A stretch of DNA of 64,000 nt from positions 248,001-312,000 of the forward strand of contig CAVPHV010000005.1 in assembly GCA_963704825.1 (NCBI GenBank), written 5' to 3'. Position numbers and translations under genes: made by a program. Below are positions 9,072 to 18,106 of the stretch, one piece after another. Every line of letters starts with the position of its first letter. Positions within the stretch are counted from its first letter, which is position 1. The notes under the pieces are model-generated. The model was not told the origin of the DNA. It made no database searches and worked only from the letters and a program-made list of their open reading frames with translations. Origin of the DNA: CAVPHV01 sp963704825. GTDB lineage: Bacteria; Actinomycetota; Acidimicrobiia; Spongiisociales; UBA5794.

Positions 9072-10011
9072 CGACGGCCTCGGGCACGTCGACTTCAGCA
9101 GCGAGCGCCCCCGGAGCCACGGGACCACGCTCCTTGACGGCAGCGACCTCGTCTTCGGTCAGCGCTCCGAGCAGGCTGGCAATCGCCACGTCGACCATCT
9201 TGTCGTCGGGTTCCTTGGTGGTGATCGACTGCAGCCAGATGCCGGGCCGATTCGCCCACGACATCCAACGCGATGTTGCTCCGGCCTTGAGCAACTCATA
9301 CGAGATGCCGGCAATGACCGGGATGAGCAGCACCCGCGCCGCAACCTGCCACCAGAACGCCAACGGCGCCAGTAAGAGGAACACGAAGAACGCCACCATG
9401 CCGACGATCAGGAGGAACGAGGTGCCGCAGCGGGGGTGACGCGGGCTGTACTTCTGGACCGCAGCAATCGTGAGCGGGTCACCGGACTCATAGGCATGGA
9501 TGGTCTTGTGCTCGGCCCCGTGATACTGGAAGACCCGCTGAATCTCCTTCGAGCGCGATATCGCCCAGATGTAAAAGACGATCATCGCAATCCGGATGAC
9601 ACCGTCGAGCACGACGAAGAAGAACGACGACCCACCCAACTGTTCCTTCAGGAAGTCGGCGATGAGGACCGGGATGAAGATGAAGATGGCAAGCGCCACT
9701 GCGACGGCGACGATCATCGTGATCGTGGTTTGCAGCCTGGTGATCTGCTCGTCTTCGTCGCCGGACTTCTGGGCCGACCATGAGAGCGCCCTGAACCCCA
9801 GGGTCAGCGACTCGATCAGCACCAGCACGCCACGCATGAAGGGGATCTTGGCCGCCGGCGAGCGTTCGCTCAGTCGCGGCAATTCGTGACGAGCGACCTC
9901 GATGATGTCATCGGGGCGCCGCACCGCGACGGCCCAACGGGACGGTGCGCGCATCATGACACCCTCGAGAACCGCCTGGCCTCCGACGGTCGCGCCCGGG
10001 GGGCGACTCAA
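9064..10011 (-). CDS. DUF1385 membrane protein (YqhQ-like)
   Basis: A 315-aa integral membrane protein with the family hallmarks GGQAVLEGVMMR near the N terminus, YHGAEHKTIHAYE in the middle and HPRCGTSFLLIVG after it, plus about four to five membrane helices. The function of DUF1385 is unknown. The gene is regularly found between rpmE and prfA in actinobacteria, as here. It starts at a TTG directly after the rpmE stop codon. The conserved His/Glu/Cys residues suggest a metal or cofactor site, but this is inference. Confidence 0.88.
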   Translation of the reverse strand: MSRPPGATVGGQAVLEGVMMRAPSRWAVAVRRPDDIIEVARHELPRLSERSPAAKIPFMRGVLVLIESLTLGFRALSWSAQKSGDEDEQITRLQTTITMIVAVAVALAIFIFIPVLIADFLKEQLGGSSFFFVVLDGVIRIAMIVFYIWAISRSKEIQRVFQYHGAEHKTIHAYESGDPLTIAAVQKYSPRHPRCGTSFLLIVGMVAFFVFLLLAPLAFWWQVAARVLLIPVIAGISYELLKAGATSRWMSWANRPGIWLQSITTKEPDDKMVDVAIASLLGALTEDEVAAVKERGPVAPGALAAEVDVPEAVDG

Positions 10012-10329
10012 CTAGGAATCCGTCGTCGTGGCCTCGGCCCCATGAGAAGCGTCGGCCTTCTTGGCACCGGTTCCGACGTCCATGCCCTTTTGGGCATAGC
10101 GGCGCCGGAAGCGCTCGACCCGGCCACCGGAGTCGACCAGGATTTGCTTGCCCGTGTAGAACGGGTGGCTTTCGCTTGAGATCTCGACCTTGGCGAGCGG
10201 ATACGTCTCACCATCTTCCCACTCGATCGTGTCGCTGGTTTTGATCGTCGAACGAGTAAGAAAGGAGAAATCGGACGAGGTGTCTTGGAACACCACGTTG
10301 CGATACTCAGGATGGATGTCTTGCTTCAC
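10012..10329 (-). CDS. rpmE: 50S ribosomal protein L31 (zinc-independent form)
   Basis: Ribosomal large-subunit protein of 105 aa with MKQDIHPEYRNVVF, FLTRSTIKTSDTIEW and SHPFYTGKQILVDSGGRVE, all typical of L31. It has no cysteine at all, so the zinc-binding CxxC pairs of the C+ form are absent and it belongs to the C- type. The C terminus has an extra Lys/Ala/Thr-rich tail of about 20 residues. It stands between rho and the DUF1385 gene, the usual actinobacterial position. Start ATG at 10329. Confidence 0.93.
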   Translation of the reverse strand: MKQDIHPEYRNVVFQDTSSDFSFLTRSTIKTSDTIEWEDGETYPLAKVEISSESHPFYTGKQILVDSGGRVERFRRRYAQKGMDVGTGAKKADASHGAEATTTDS

Positions 10330-10380
10330 TCGGTAACTCCTCGGTACGGATCTGGAACTGTAGCGGACCTGAAACGCTGA

Positions 10381-11877
10381 CTATTGCCCGCTCTTGGCGA
10401 TGCTCGCCAAGAACTCGGCGTTCGACTTGGTGCTCTTGAGACGGTCGATGAGCAGTTCGAGCGCGGCACCCGATTCGAGTGCAAGCAGCACCCGGCGGAG
10501 CTTCCACACTTCGACCAACTCATCCTTCTGGAACAGGAGCTCTTCGCGGCGAGTGCCGGAAGCTTCAACATCGATCGCCGGGTAGATGCGCTTGTCGGCG
10601 AGCTTGCGGTCGAGCCGCAACTCCATGTTGCCGGTTCCCTTGAACTCCTCGAAGATCACCTCGTCCATGCGGGATCCGGTCTCGACGAGCGCGGTGCCCA
10701 AGATGGTGAGGCTGCCGCCCTCTTCGATGTTGCGGGCCGCACCAAAGAAACGCTTCGGCGGGTACAGGGCGGTCGAGTCAACACCACCAGAGAGGATCCG
10801 GCCGGAAGCGGGGGTCGCCAGGTTGTGGGCCCGAGCCAGGCGGGTGATCGAGTCGAGCAGGATCACGACGTCCTTGCCGGTCTCCACGAGGCGCTTGGCG
10901 CGCTCGATGGCGAGCTCGGAAACCTGGGTGTGCTCTTCGGCCGGCCGGTCGAAGGTGGAGAAGATGACCTCACCCTTCACCGACCGTTGCATGTCGGTGA
11001 CCTCTTCGGGGCGCTCATCGACCAGTACCACCATCAGGTGGCACTCCGGGTTGTTCGAGGCGATTGAGTTGGCGACCTCTTTGAGCACCGTGGTCTTGCC
11101 CGCCTTCGGAGGCGAGACGATCAGACCACGCTGGCCTTTGCCGATGGGAGCAATGAGGTCCACGATCCGGGGCAGGATGTGGTTCTCCTGGCTCTCGACC
11201 TCGAGCCGCAGTCGCATATCTGGGAACAGCGGGGTGAGGTCGGCAAATCGAACTCGCTTCTGCGCCTCTTCGGGGTCGAGTCCATTGACCTCGACGGCGC
11301 GAACCAGCGCGGGGAACTTCTCCTGGGCCCGTGCCGGGCGGATCGGGCCAGAGACGATGTCACCCTTGCGGAGACGGCTCTTGCGGACGATGTTGGCCGA
11401 GACGTAGACGTCCAAGTCGCCGGGCAGATAACCCGAGCAGCGCAGGAACCCGTAGCCCTCCGGAAGGATGTCGAGGATTCCTTGGCGGGTCTCCAGCTCG
11501 GATTCGTCGATCGGCTCTTGCTGGCCACGGCCCCGGCGGCGTCGCCGGCGGCCCTCGCCCTGGCCCTGGCCCTCGCCCTGGCCCTGGCCCTGGCGCTGGT
11601 CCTGACGCCGGTCACCCTGGCGTTGGCGATCGCCCTGTTGGCTTTTGGGCTTTCGTTCACCGTCACCTCGCGACCCGTTGTCCTCGGCGGCCGGTTCGGC
11701 CTCTTCTTTGGGCTCAGGGAGCAGCTTCGCATCGAACTTCTCGGAATCGAGGATCGCGCCGATCAGCTTCGACTTCTGCAGGCCCTCAGGGTCGACGTCG
11801 ACCTGGTCCGCCATGTCGCGCAGCGCGTCGAGCCCGAGCTCCTGAAGCCTTGCTCTTGTCGTGGTGGTCGTGGTCAT
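10381..11877 (-). CDS. rho: Transcription termination factor Rho
   Basis: Hexameric RNA helicase that ends transcription. The 498-aa protein has the N-terminal Rho helical domain, an S1-like RNA-binding domain (GILDILPEGYGFLR), Walker A in VSPPKAGKTTVL and Walker B in VVILLDSITRLARAHN. Residues about 55-122 form a disordered insert rich in Asp, Gln, Gly and Arg ending in a run of arginines; at DNA level this part is a short GC-rich tandem repeat. Such inserts are common in actinobacterial Rho. It lies upstream of rpmE and downstream of thrC. Confidence 0.96.
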   Translation of the reverse strand: MTTTTTTRARLQELGLDALRDMADQVDVDPEGLQKSKLIGAILDSEKFDAKLLPEPKEEAEPAAEDNGSRGDGERKPKSQQGDRQRQGDRRQDQRQGQGQGEGQGQGEGRRRRRRGRGQQEPIDESELETRQGILDILPEGYGFLRCSGYLPGDLDVYVSANIVRKSRLRKGDIVSGPIRPARAQEKFPALVRAVEVNGLDPEEAQKRVRFADLTPLFPDMRLRLEVESQENHILPRIVDLIAPIGKGQRGLIVSPPKAGKTTVLKEVANSIASNNPECHLMVVLVDERPEEVTDMQRSVKGEVIFSTFDRPAEEHTQVSELAIERAKRLVETGKDVVILLDSITRLARAHNLATPASGRILSGGVDSTALYPPKRFFGAARNIEEGGSLTILGTALVETGSRMDEVIFEEFKGTGNMELRLDRKLADKRIYPAIDVEASGTRREELLFQKDELVEVWKLRRVLLALESGAALELLIDRLKSTKSNAEFLASIAKSGQ

Positions 11878-12114
11878 GGGTGCTGAGGGCCCCTTTCAGC
11901 AGTAGAACGGGCCGTGATCCGGCCTCTCGTGTGCCCGCCTACGCCGCGATCTCGGACGCTGAGGATGCGGCGAGTTGGCCGCGGCGTGGTGAGGGCTTCC
12001 ACCGCACGGCGACGCGCAAGGCGCCCGATTGGTGGGGGGTTGGAAAAGATCCGAGCTGAATCATAGCCGCCGAACCAGCCTGTGCAAGAGTCAAACGGTG
12101 GATAGGCAGGCCGG

Positions 12115-13137
12115 CTACCAGCCGAGCAGCCCGATCACGGCATCGAGCGTCGGCGCGATCGGGTCGATCGGGTCGTAATCGGCCACTGCCGTTTCGGGGT
12201 CTTTGAGGCCGTGACCGGTCAGCGTGCAGACGATGGTGCCGTTCGGCAGATCGTCGCGACACTTGAGGATGCCGGCCACCGACGCCGCAGATGCGGGCTC
12301 GCAGAAGACGCCTTCGGTGCGGGCCAAAAATCGGTAGGCGTCGAGGATCTCCTCATCGGTAACGGCTTCGATCCTGCCGCCCGATTCGTCACGGGCCGCG
12401 ATTGCGCTCTCCCAGGAGGCAGGGTTGCCGATCCGGATCGCGGTCGCCACGGTCTCGGGATGGTCGAAGATCTCACCGGTCACCAGCGGTGCTGCCCCGG
12501 CCGCCTGGAATCCCCACATGTGCGGTGCCTTCCCGGCGGCCCGATATCCGGCCCAATAGGCAGTGATGTTGCCGGCGTTGCCGACCGGCAGAGCATGGGT
12601 GTGGGGGGCGTCGCCGAGCGTGTCGATGATCTCCCATGCCGCCGTCTGTTGACCGGCGATGCGATATGGATTGATCGAGTTGACCAGGGCGACCTCATGA
12701 CTCGACGTCAACTCCAGCACCACGGCTAGGGCGTCGTCGAAGTTGCCTTCGATCGGGACGATTGTGGCTCCGTGGGCGATGGCCTGTGCCAGCTTGCCCC
12801 GAGCGATCTTGCCTGCAGGGAGGATCACGATGCATGAGATCCCGGCCCGCGCCGCGTAGGCCGCAGCCGAAGCTGAGGTGTTACCGGTGGACGCACACGC
12901 CACCGCTTGGGCGCCCGACTCAACGGCTTTCGAGACCGCCATCGTCATGCCCCGGTCCTTGAACGAACCGGTCGGGTTGGTGCCGTCGTACTTGAGGTAC
13001 ACCTCGCGGTCGACCACTTCGGACAGCCGTTCGGCGTGGATGAGAGGGGTGTTGCCCTCCAGCAGCGTGACCACCGGAGTGGCGTCGGTCACCGGCAGCC
13101 GGGCGCGGAACTCTTCGATCAGGCCCCGCCAACTCAT
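12115..13137 (-). CDS. thrC: Threonine synthase
   Basis: PLP enzyme that turns O-phosphohomoserine into threonine. The 340-aa protein shows the PLP lysine in GTNPTGSFKDRGMT, the SxSTGNTSASAAAYAARAG-type phosphate loop and the glycine-rich PVGNAGNITAYWAGY motif. It is the compact form without an N-terminal extension. The start ATG at 13137 lies 16 nt after the hom stop, with AGGCGG upstream. Homoserine kinase is not found downstream; the 237 nt to rho contain no convincing gene. Confidence 0.95.
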   Translation of the reverse strand: MSWRGLIEEFRARLPVTDATPVVTLLEGNTPLIHAERLSEVVDREVYLKYDGTNPTGSFKDRGMTMAVSKAVESGAQAVACASTGNTSASAAAYAARAGISCIVILPAGKIARGKLAQAIAHGATIVPIEGNFDDALAVVLELTSSHEVALVNSINPYRIAGQQTAAWEIIDTLGDAPHTHALPVGNAGNITAYWAGYRAAGKAPHMWGFQAAGAAPLVTGEIFDHPETVATAIRIGNPASWESAIAARDESGGRIEAVTDEEILDAYRFLARTEGVFCEPASAASVAGILKCRDDLPNGTIVCTLTGHGLKDPETAVADYDPIDPIAPTLDAVIGLLGW

Positions 13138-13153
13138 CGCACCGCCTGCTTGC

Positions 13154-14443
13154 TCACGCTTCCGGGCTCTCGACCCGGATGACTGAGGCAACCGACCGAA
13201 CGGTGTGGAGATCCCGCAGGGCCGCCACCGCAGCCTGTTGTTGGGCCTCGGGTGCTCGGTGGGTCACGATCAGCAGCGTGGCCTCGTCACCCTGGCCTTC
13301 CTGCCACACCGACTTGATGCTCACCCTCGCGTCACCGAACACACCTGCGATGCTCGCAAGCACTCCGGGTTCGTCGGCAACCTCGAGTCGCATGTACCAC
13401 TTGGTTTCGACCTCACCGAAGTCGAGGAGAGCGCCGGGCGAGAACCGGATGCGGGGAGCAACCTGGGCCTCAGCGAGGATCTCACGGGCGGCGTCGATGA
13501 CGTCGCCGAGCACTGCAGTTGCCGTTGGTTCACCACCGGCACCAGGACCTGCAAAGAGCAACTCGTCGATCGATGGGCCCTCGATGAAGATGGCGTTGGT
13601 GGCACCCCGGATCGCGGCGAGCGGGTGATCGATGGGCAGCATCACGGGATGAACCCGAACGCTGACACCGGCCGGACTGTGCTCGGCGACACCGAGCAGC
13701 TTGATCCGATAGCCGAGTTGATCGGCGAACTGCATATCGAGCGCCGACAGAGACTCAATGCCCTCGTAGTAGACATCGTCGATCCCAACCCAGGTGCCGA
13801 ACGCCAGGCTGGCCAGAATGGCCGCCTTGGCCGCGGCATCCGCACCGGAAACATCGGCCGTCGGATCAGGCTCGGCGTAGCCGAGCACCTGGGCCTCAGC
13901 GAGAGCCGACTCGTAGCTCTCCCCTTCCTCAGCCATCTGGGTGAGGATGAAGTTGGTGGTGCCGTTGACAATGCCCATGACCCGAGCGATCTGCTCACCG
14001 GCCAACGTTTCCGACAACGGGCGAATGATGGGGATGCCGCCGCCGACCGCCGCTTCAAAAAGCAGCGGAACGCCGCTGCGCTCGGCCGCCGCGATCAGTT
14101 CGTGACCACGAGTGGCGACGAGTTCCTTGTTGGCGGTGACGACCGGCTTGCCGGCGTTGAGCGCCGCAAGCACCAGATCACCGGCGGGGACGCGACCACC
14201 CATCATCTCGACGATGAGCCCGACCGACGGGTCGTCGACGACCTCTTGCGGGTTGTCGGTGAGCACACCAGGGCCAACCTCGAAGTTGCGTTTTTTGTCG
14301 AGGGAGCGCACGGCGACCCGGCGGACCTCCAGGTCCAGCCCGGTCTTGGCTTCGATCGCGGCGTGATCGGCGACGAGTCGCCGAATCAGCGTGCCGCCGA
14401 CGGTGCCTGCTCCGAGGATTCCTATGCCAACTGTGGTGTTCAT
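13154..14443 (-). CDS. hom: Homoserine dehydrogenase with ACT domain
   Basis: Reduces aspartate semialdehyde to homoserine with NAD(P)H. The 429-aa protein has the N-terminal GILGAGTVGGTLIRRL nucleotide site, the central NGTTNFILTQM and DPTADVSGADAAAKAAILA catalytic segments, and a C-terminal ACT domain (DEPGVLASIAGVFGD) that usually gives threonine feedback control. It forms a pathway block with lysA and thrC. TACTAT lies 9 nt before the ATG with no SD, so it may have its own leaderless promoter. Confidence 0.95.
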   Translation of the reverse strand: MNTTVGIGILGAGTVGGTLIRRLVADHAAIEAKTGLDLEVRRVAVRSLDKKRNFEVGPGVLTDNPQEVVDDPSVGLIVEMMGGRVPAGDLVLAALNAGKPVVTANKELVATRGHELIAAAERSGVPLLFEAAVGGGIPIIRPLSETLAGEQIARVMGIVNGTTNFILTQMAEEGESYESALAEAQVLGYAEPDPTADVSGADAAAKAAILASLAFGTWVGIDDVYYEGIESLSALDMQFADQLGYRIKLLGVAEHSPAGVSVRVHPVMLPIDHPLAAIRGATNAIFIEGPSIDELLFAGPGAGGEPTATAVLGDVIDAAREILAEAQVAPRIRFSPGALLDFGEVETKWYMRLEVADEPGVLASIAGVFGDARVSIKSVWQEGQGDEATLLIVTHRAPEAQQQAAVAALRDLHTVRSVASVIRVESPEA

Positions 14444-14499
14444 CGCGCGGCGATAGTACCGCTCAGCGGTGACAGTGCGGCCGATCCCAGCTCACAAGT

Positions 14500-15768
14500 T
14501 CAGACGTCCCGCTGCGTCAACTCTTCGTAGGTCTCGCGACGGACGACCTCGCGAACGGCACCATCTTTGACAAACACGACTGGGGGGCGACGGATCATGT
14601 TGTAGTTGGAGCCCATGGTGTGCCCGTAGGCGCCGGTGACGGGAGTCGCCACGATGTCTCCAACCGCGAGGTCGGCGGGGACTACTGCGTCGCGAACGAT
14701 GACGTCGCCGGATTCGCAGTGCTTGCCGACGATGCGGACTCGCCACGGCCTATCGGCCGTGGTCACCCGGGGCAGGAACGCTTCGTAGCCGCTGCCGTAG
14801 AGCACGGGACGTGGGTTGTCGCTCATTCCGCCGTCGACGGCCACGTAGGTGCGGACCCCGTCGATCTCTTTGATGGTCCCGACCGTGTAGAGCGTCAGGG
14901 CCGCTTGGGCAACGATCGACCGTCCCGGCTCAGCCGCGACCCGGGCCCGGATGCGGGCGGCATCGCAGGCCTCGTGCACGGTGGCCGCCCACTCGGTGAT
15001 GGTCGGGGCATGCTCGCCCGTCACGTACGCAACGCCGAGTCCGCCCCCAATAGAGAACTCCTCGATATCGAGCGGCGCCACAAACGGCGCCAATGCGGCA
15101 ATCGCCCGCCGGAACGAATCGACGACAAACACCTGGCTCCCGATGTGGGCGTGGACACCGACGAGTGTGACGGCAGGCGAACGGCGGGCTCGTTCTAGAG
15201 CTGCACCGGCCGCCCCGGTGGCGAGGCCAAACCCGAACTTGGAGTCGGCCACCCCGGTTTGGAGGTACTCGTGGGTGTGGGCGTCGACGCCGGGATTGAT
15301 CCGAATCAAGATCTTGGGAACATTCAACCCCTCCCCGACCAGCGCCTCGATCCGGTCGAGTTCGTCGAACGAATCCACCACGACCCGACCGACGCCCGCC
15401 TCGAGGGCAGACCGCAACTCCTTGGTCGACTTGTTGTTGCCGTGCAGAACCAGATGAGCCGCGGGCACACCGGCATCGAGCGCAACAAAGAGTTCACCAC
15501 CGGTGGCGACGTCGAGGTGCATGCCTTCCTCGTCGGCCAACTGCGCCATGGCGCGGCAGAGAAACGCTTTGGTGGCGTACGCCACCCCCTCGCCAAAGGC
15601 GGATACCGCCTCGCGACAGCGCGCCCGGAGGTGGGCCTCGTCGTAAACGAACAGTGGAGTCTCGAATCGGGCGGCGAGTTCGAGCACGTCGCAGCCGCCG
15701 ATATGCAGCCGGCCGCCGTCGTCGACGGTCGCAGTGTCGGAAAGAAGGTGGAACGGGAGGACAGACAA
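14500..15768 (-). CDS. lysA: Diaminopimelate decarboxylase
   Basis: PLP enzyme for the last step of lysine synthesis, meso-DAP to lysine. The 422-aa protein shows the PLP lysine segment VAYATKAFLCRAM, the HAHIGSQ motif, the GGGLGVAY glycine loop and the CESGDVIV active-site cysteine region. No ATG exists between the argS stop and the conserved domain, so I propose the TTG at 15768, which leaves a 14-nt gap to argS. The TTG is a weak choice with little SD support. The order argS-lysA-hom is conserved in actinobacteria. Confidence 0.93.
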   Translation of the reverse strand: MSVLPFHLLSDTATVDDGGRLHIGGCDVLELAARFETPLFVYDEAHLRARCREAVSAFGEGVAYATKAFLCRAMAQLADEEGMHLDVATGGELFVALDAGVPAAHLVLHGNNKSTKELRSALEAGVGRVVVDSFDELDRIEALVGEGLNVPKILIRINPGVDAHTHEYLQTGVADSKFGFGLATGAAGAALERARRSPAVTLVGVHAHIGSQVFVVDSFRRAIAALAPFVAPLDIEEFSIGGGLGVAYVTGEHAPTITEWAATVHEACDAARIRARVAAEPGRSIVAQAALTLYTVGTIKEIDGVRTYVAVDGGMSDNPRPVLYGSGYEAFLPRVTTADRPWRVRIVGKHCESGDVIVRDAVVPADLAVGDIVATPVTGAYGHTMGSNYNMIRRPPVVFVKDGAVREVVRRETYEELTQRDV

Positions 15769-15782
15769 TGCGAAACCCAGCG

Positions 15783-17546
15783 TTACATCCGAGCCGGCGT
15801 GTCGATGCCGAGCAGATCTAGGAGCAAACGCACCTGGCGCAACGTGAGATCCACCAGAGCGAGCCACGAGGCTTGCCGCGCCGGATCGGTCTCGCTCAGG
15901 ATATGGCATGCCTCATAGAAGCGGCTGAAGGCGGCAACCAGTTCGTACGTATATTCGGCAAGGTGATTTGGGGCGCGGTGTTCGGCGGCCCGTTCGACCA
16001 CCAACGGCATGCGCACCAGTTGCAGCACCAGATTGCGCTCCTCCGGCTCGGACGGGGCGAGGATCGACCCCGGCCCCAGACCCTTCGCTTCAGCGTTGCG
16101 CAGGATGGACTGCATCCTCACTGCCCCGTACAGGAGGTACGGGCCGGTCTTGCCGTCAAAGGAGGTGAACCGGTCCAGGTCGAAGATGTAGTCGGACGAG
16201 CGATGGTTGTTGAGGTCGCCGAACTTGAGCGCGGCAACGCCGACGATCCCGGCTATCTCCTCCCGCTCCGCCGCTGGATATTCAGTGGCGAGGTTGTTCT
16301 CGTCGAGGCGCTCAGCAGCCCTGGTCTTTGCATCGCTGATGAGGTCGCGCAAGAGCGGCAGGTTGCCATCGCGAGTTTTGAGCGGCCTGCCGCCCGGCCC
16401 GTTGACGGTGCCGACCCCGGCGTGCTCGAGGTGCACATCCGGCGAAGCGATCCCGGTGCGCTTCGACGCCCGGAACACCTGCTCGAAATGGAGCGCCTGG
16501 CGAACGTCGACGACGTAGATGATTTCGTCGACATCGAGAACCTCGACGCGGTCTTCGATCGTCGCGACATCCCACGTCGTATACAAGGTGGCACCGTCGG
16601 ACTTCACCAGCAACAGCGGCGGGATCTCCTTCGTGTCGTCCTCGAAGGAGACATCGATGATCAGGGCTCCGTCGCTCTCGATAGCGGCGCCGCTGTCGAC
16701 CAGGCGCGAGACCAGCGGGGCCAAGCGGTCGTTGATGGTGCTCTCTCCGTGCCACAGATCGAACTCGACGCCCAGGTCGTCGTAGACGGCCCGAATGGCG
16801 TCGATCGACTCGTCGCGGAAGTGCTGCCAGAGGGCTCGATACCCGGGGCGGCCCCCCTGAAGCTCCACGGTGGCTCGGCGCGCCTTCTCGGCGTAGGCAG
16901 CGTCCTCCTTCGCCTTGGCTGCGGCTACCGGGTAGATCTCCTGGAGGTCGTCCATCCCGACCGGCGATTCATCGGGGTACGGGCCGGTGAACAGCGGATC
17001 GAAGTACGGCCACTCAGGGTGGCGCTCCTCCATCTCAACGATCAACTGGCCCATATTGGTGCCCCAGTCGCCGAGGTGGACATCACCGATGACGTTGTGC
17101 CCGACGAAGCGCAGCAGCCGTTTCAAGCTCTCCCCGATGATGGCGGTACGGAGATGACCAACGTGGAGTTCTTTGGCGACGTTCGGTCCGCCGTAATCGA
17201 CGACGATCGTCTCCGGCGTGATCGGATCCAGCCCAAAACGGGCATCGTGCGACACCTCGGCAACATAGGCGCCGAGGTACTCGTCGGTCAGGGTGATGTT
17301 GATGAACCCGGGGCCCGCAATCGACAGGTCGGAGAAGGCACTGGTGTCCGCCACGGCGGCGATGACTTCCTCAGCCAATTCCCGCGGGTTCCGTCCGGCG
17401 GGCTTGGCGGCGGGCAAGGCTCCGTTGCACTGGAACTGAGCAAGCTCCGGCCGTTGCGAGACCCCCACCTCGCCAAACTCGCGAGCGAGCCCCAGCGAGG
17501 CAAAGGCATCTCCGAAGACGGAGCTGAGATCTCTGAAGATTGACAT
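15783..17546 (-). CDS. argS: Arginyl-tRNA synthetase
   Basis: Class I synthetase that charges tRNA-Arg. The 587-aa protein has the HIGH-type motif as HVGHLRTAIIGE, followed by GDVHLGDWGTNMGQ, an N-terminal Arg-S additional domain and the C-terminal DALR anticodon-binding domain. No clear KMSKS is seen, which is usual for many ArgRS. The start is the ATG at 17546; the frame stays open upstream through the tRNA gene and beyond, but that part is not coding. A tRNA-Arg gene lies just upstream on the same strand. Confidence 0.95.
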   Translation of the reverse strand: MSIFRDLSSVFGDAFASLGLAREFGEVGVSQRPELAQFQCNGALPAAKPAGRNPRELAEEVIAAVADTSAFSDLSIAGPGFINITLTDEYLGAYVAEVSHDARFGLDPITPETIVVDYGGPNVAKELHVGHLRTAIIGESLKRLLRFVGHNVIGDVHLGDWGTNMGQLIVEMEERHPEWPYFDPLFTGPYPDESPVGMDDLQEIYPVAAAKAKEDAAYAEKARRATVELQGGRPGYRALWQHFRDESIDAIRAVYDDLGVEFDLWHGESTINDRLAPLVSRLVDSGAAIESDGALIIDVSFEDDTKEIPPLLLVKSDGATLYTTWDVATIEDRVEVLDVDEIIYVVDVRQALHFEQVFRASKRTGIASPDVHLEHAGVGTVNGPGGRPLKTRDGNLPLLRDLISDAKTRAAERLDENNLATEYPAAEREEIAGIVGVAALKFGDLNNHRSSDYIFDLDRFTSFDGKTGPYLLYGAVRMQSILRNAEAKGLGPGSILAPSEPEERNLVLQLVRMPLVVERAAEHRAPNHLAEYTYELVAAFSRFYEACHILSETDPARQASWLALVDLTLRQVRLLLDLLGIDTPARM

Positions 17547-17629
17547 GGACGTACGGTATCTGTCGGTTGGGTAGAGGGACAAAGGGTCCGGCGACGAGCC
17601 CCGCGGTCGGCGCTCGGTACCACTTGACG

Positions 17630-17701
<72 letters not shown>

Positions 17702-17752
17702 GGAACCCGAGAGTGTAACCGACCCGCTGCCGGCGCCGAGGGGCGAGGCCGC

Positions 17753-18097
17753 CTAGTCGGGCAGCAACAGCGTCAACGCCCAGCTGACCAGGCTGATCAC
17801 GATCGCCCCGAGCAGCGCCGACCAGAACCCATCGATTTCCAGCCCGGGAGCGATCCAGGCCGTCAGCATCAGCAGCAGGGCGTTGATCACCAGGGTGAAC
17901 AGGCCAAACGTGACCATTCGAATCGGCAGCGAGACCAGCTTGGCGATCGGCTTGAGCAAGGCGTTGACGATTCCAAAGATGAGCCCGACGAGCAGGACGT
18001 CCCAGAAGCCGTCCACCAACGTGATGCCGTCGAACACACGGCCGGCCACCCACAGGGCCACCGCGTTCACCGCCACTCGAATCAGAAACCCGCGCAT
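17753..18097 (-). CDS. Small four-helix membrane protein, phage holin family 4 (DUF360) type
   Basis: A 114-aa protein with about four transmembrane segments. It shows the family pattern MRGFLIRVAVNAVALWVA, then FWDVLLVGLIFGIVNALLKP and a hydrophobic C-terminal pair. Despite the name, members are chromosomal membrane proteins of unknown role with no lysis genes nearby, as here. TAGGCT lies 6 nt before the ATG, overlapping the stop codon of the CPBP gene, and no SD is visible, so it may be leaderless. Confidence 0.8.
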   Translation of the reverse strand: MRGFLIRVAVNAVALWVAGRVFDGITLVDGFWDVLLVGLIFGIVNALLKPIAKLVSLPIRMVTFGLFTLVINALLLMLTAWIAPGLEIDGFWSALLGAIVISLVSWALTLLLPD

Positions 18098-18106
18098 GCG
18101 CCAAGC

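Noticed and set aside
11939..12262. Minus-strand frame between thrC and rho as a possible homoserine kinase
   Set aside because: Only about 107 codons, Arg-rich, overlapping the thrC end in another frame, without a GHMP kinase motif.
17753..18097. Prophage holin
   Set aside because: No endolysin, integrase or phage structural gene is near; the family is mostly chromosomal.
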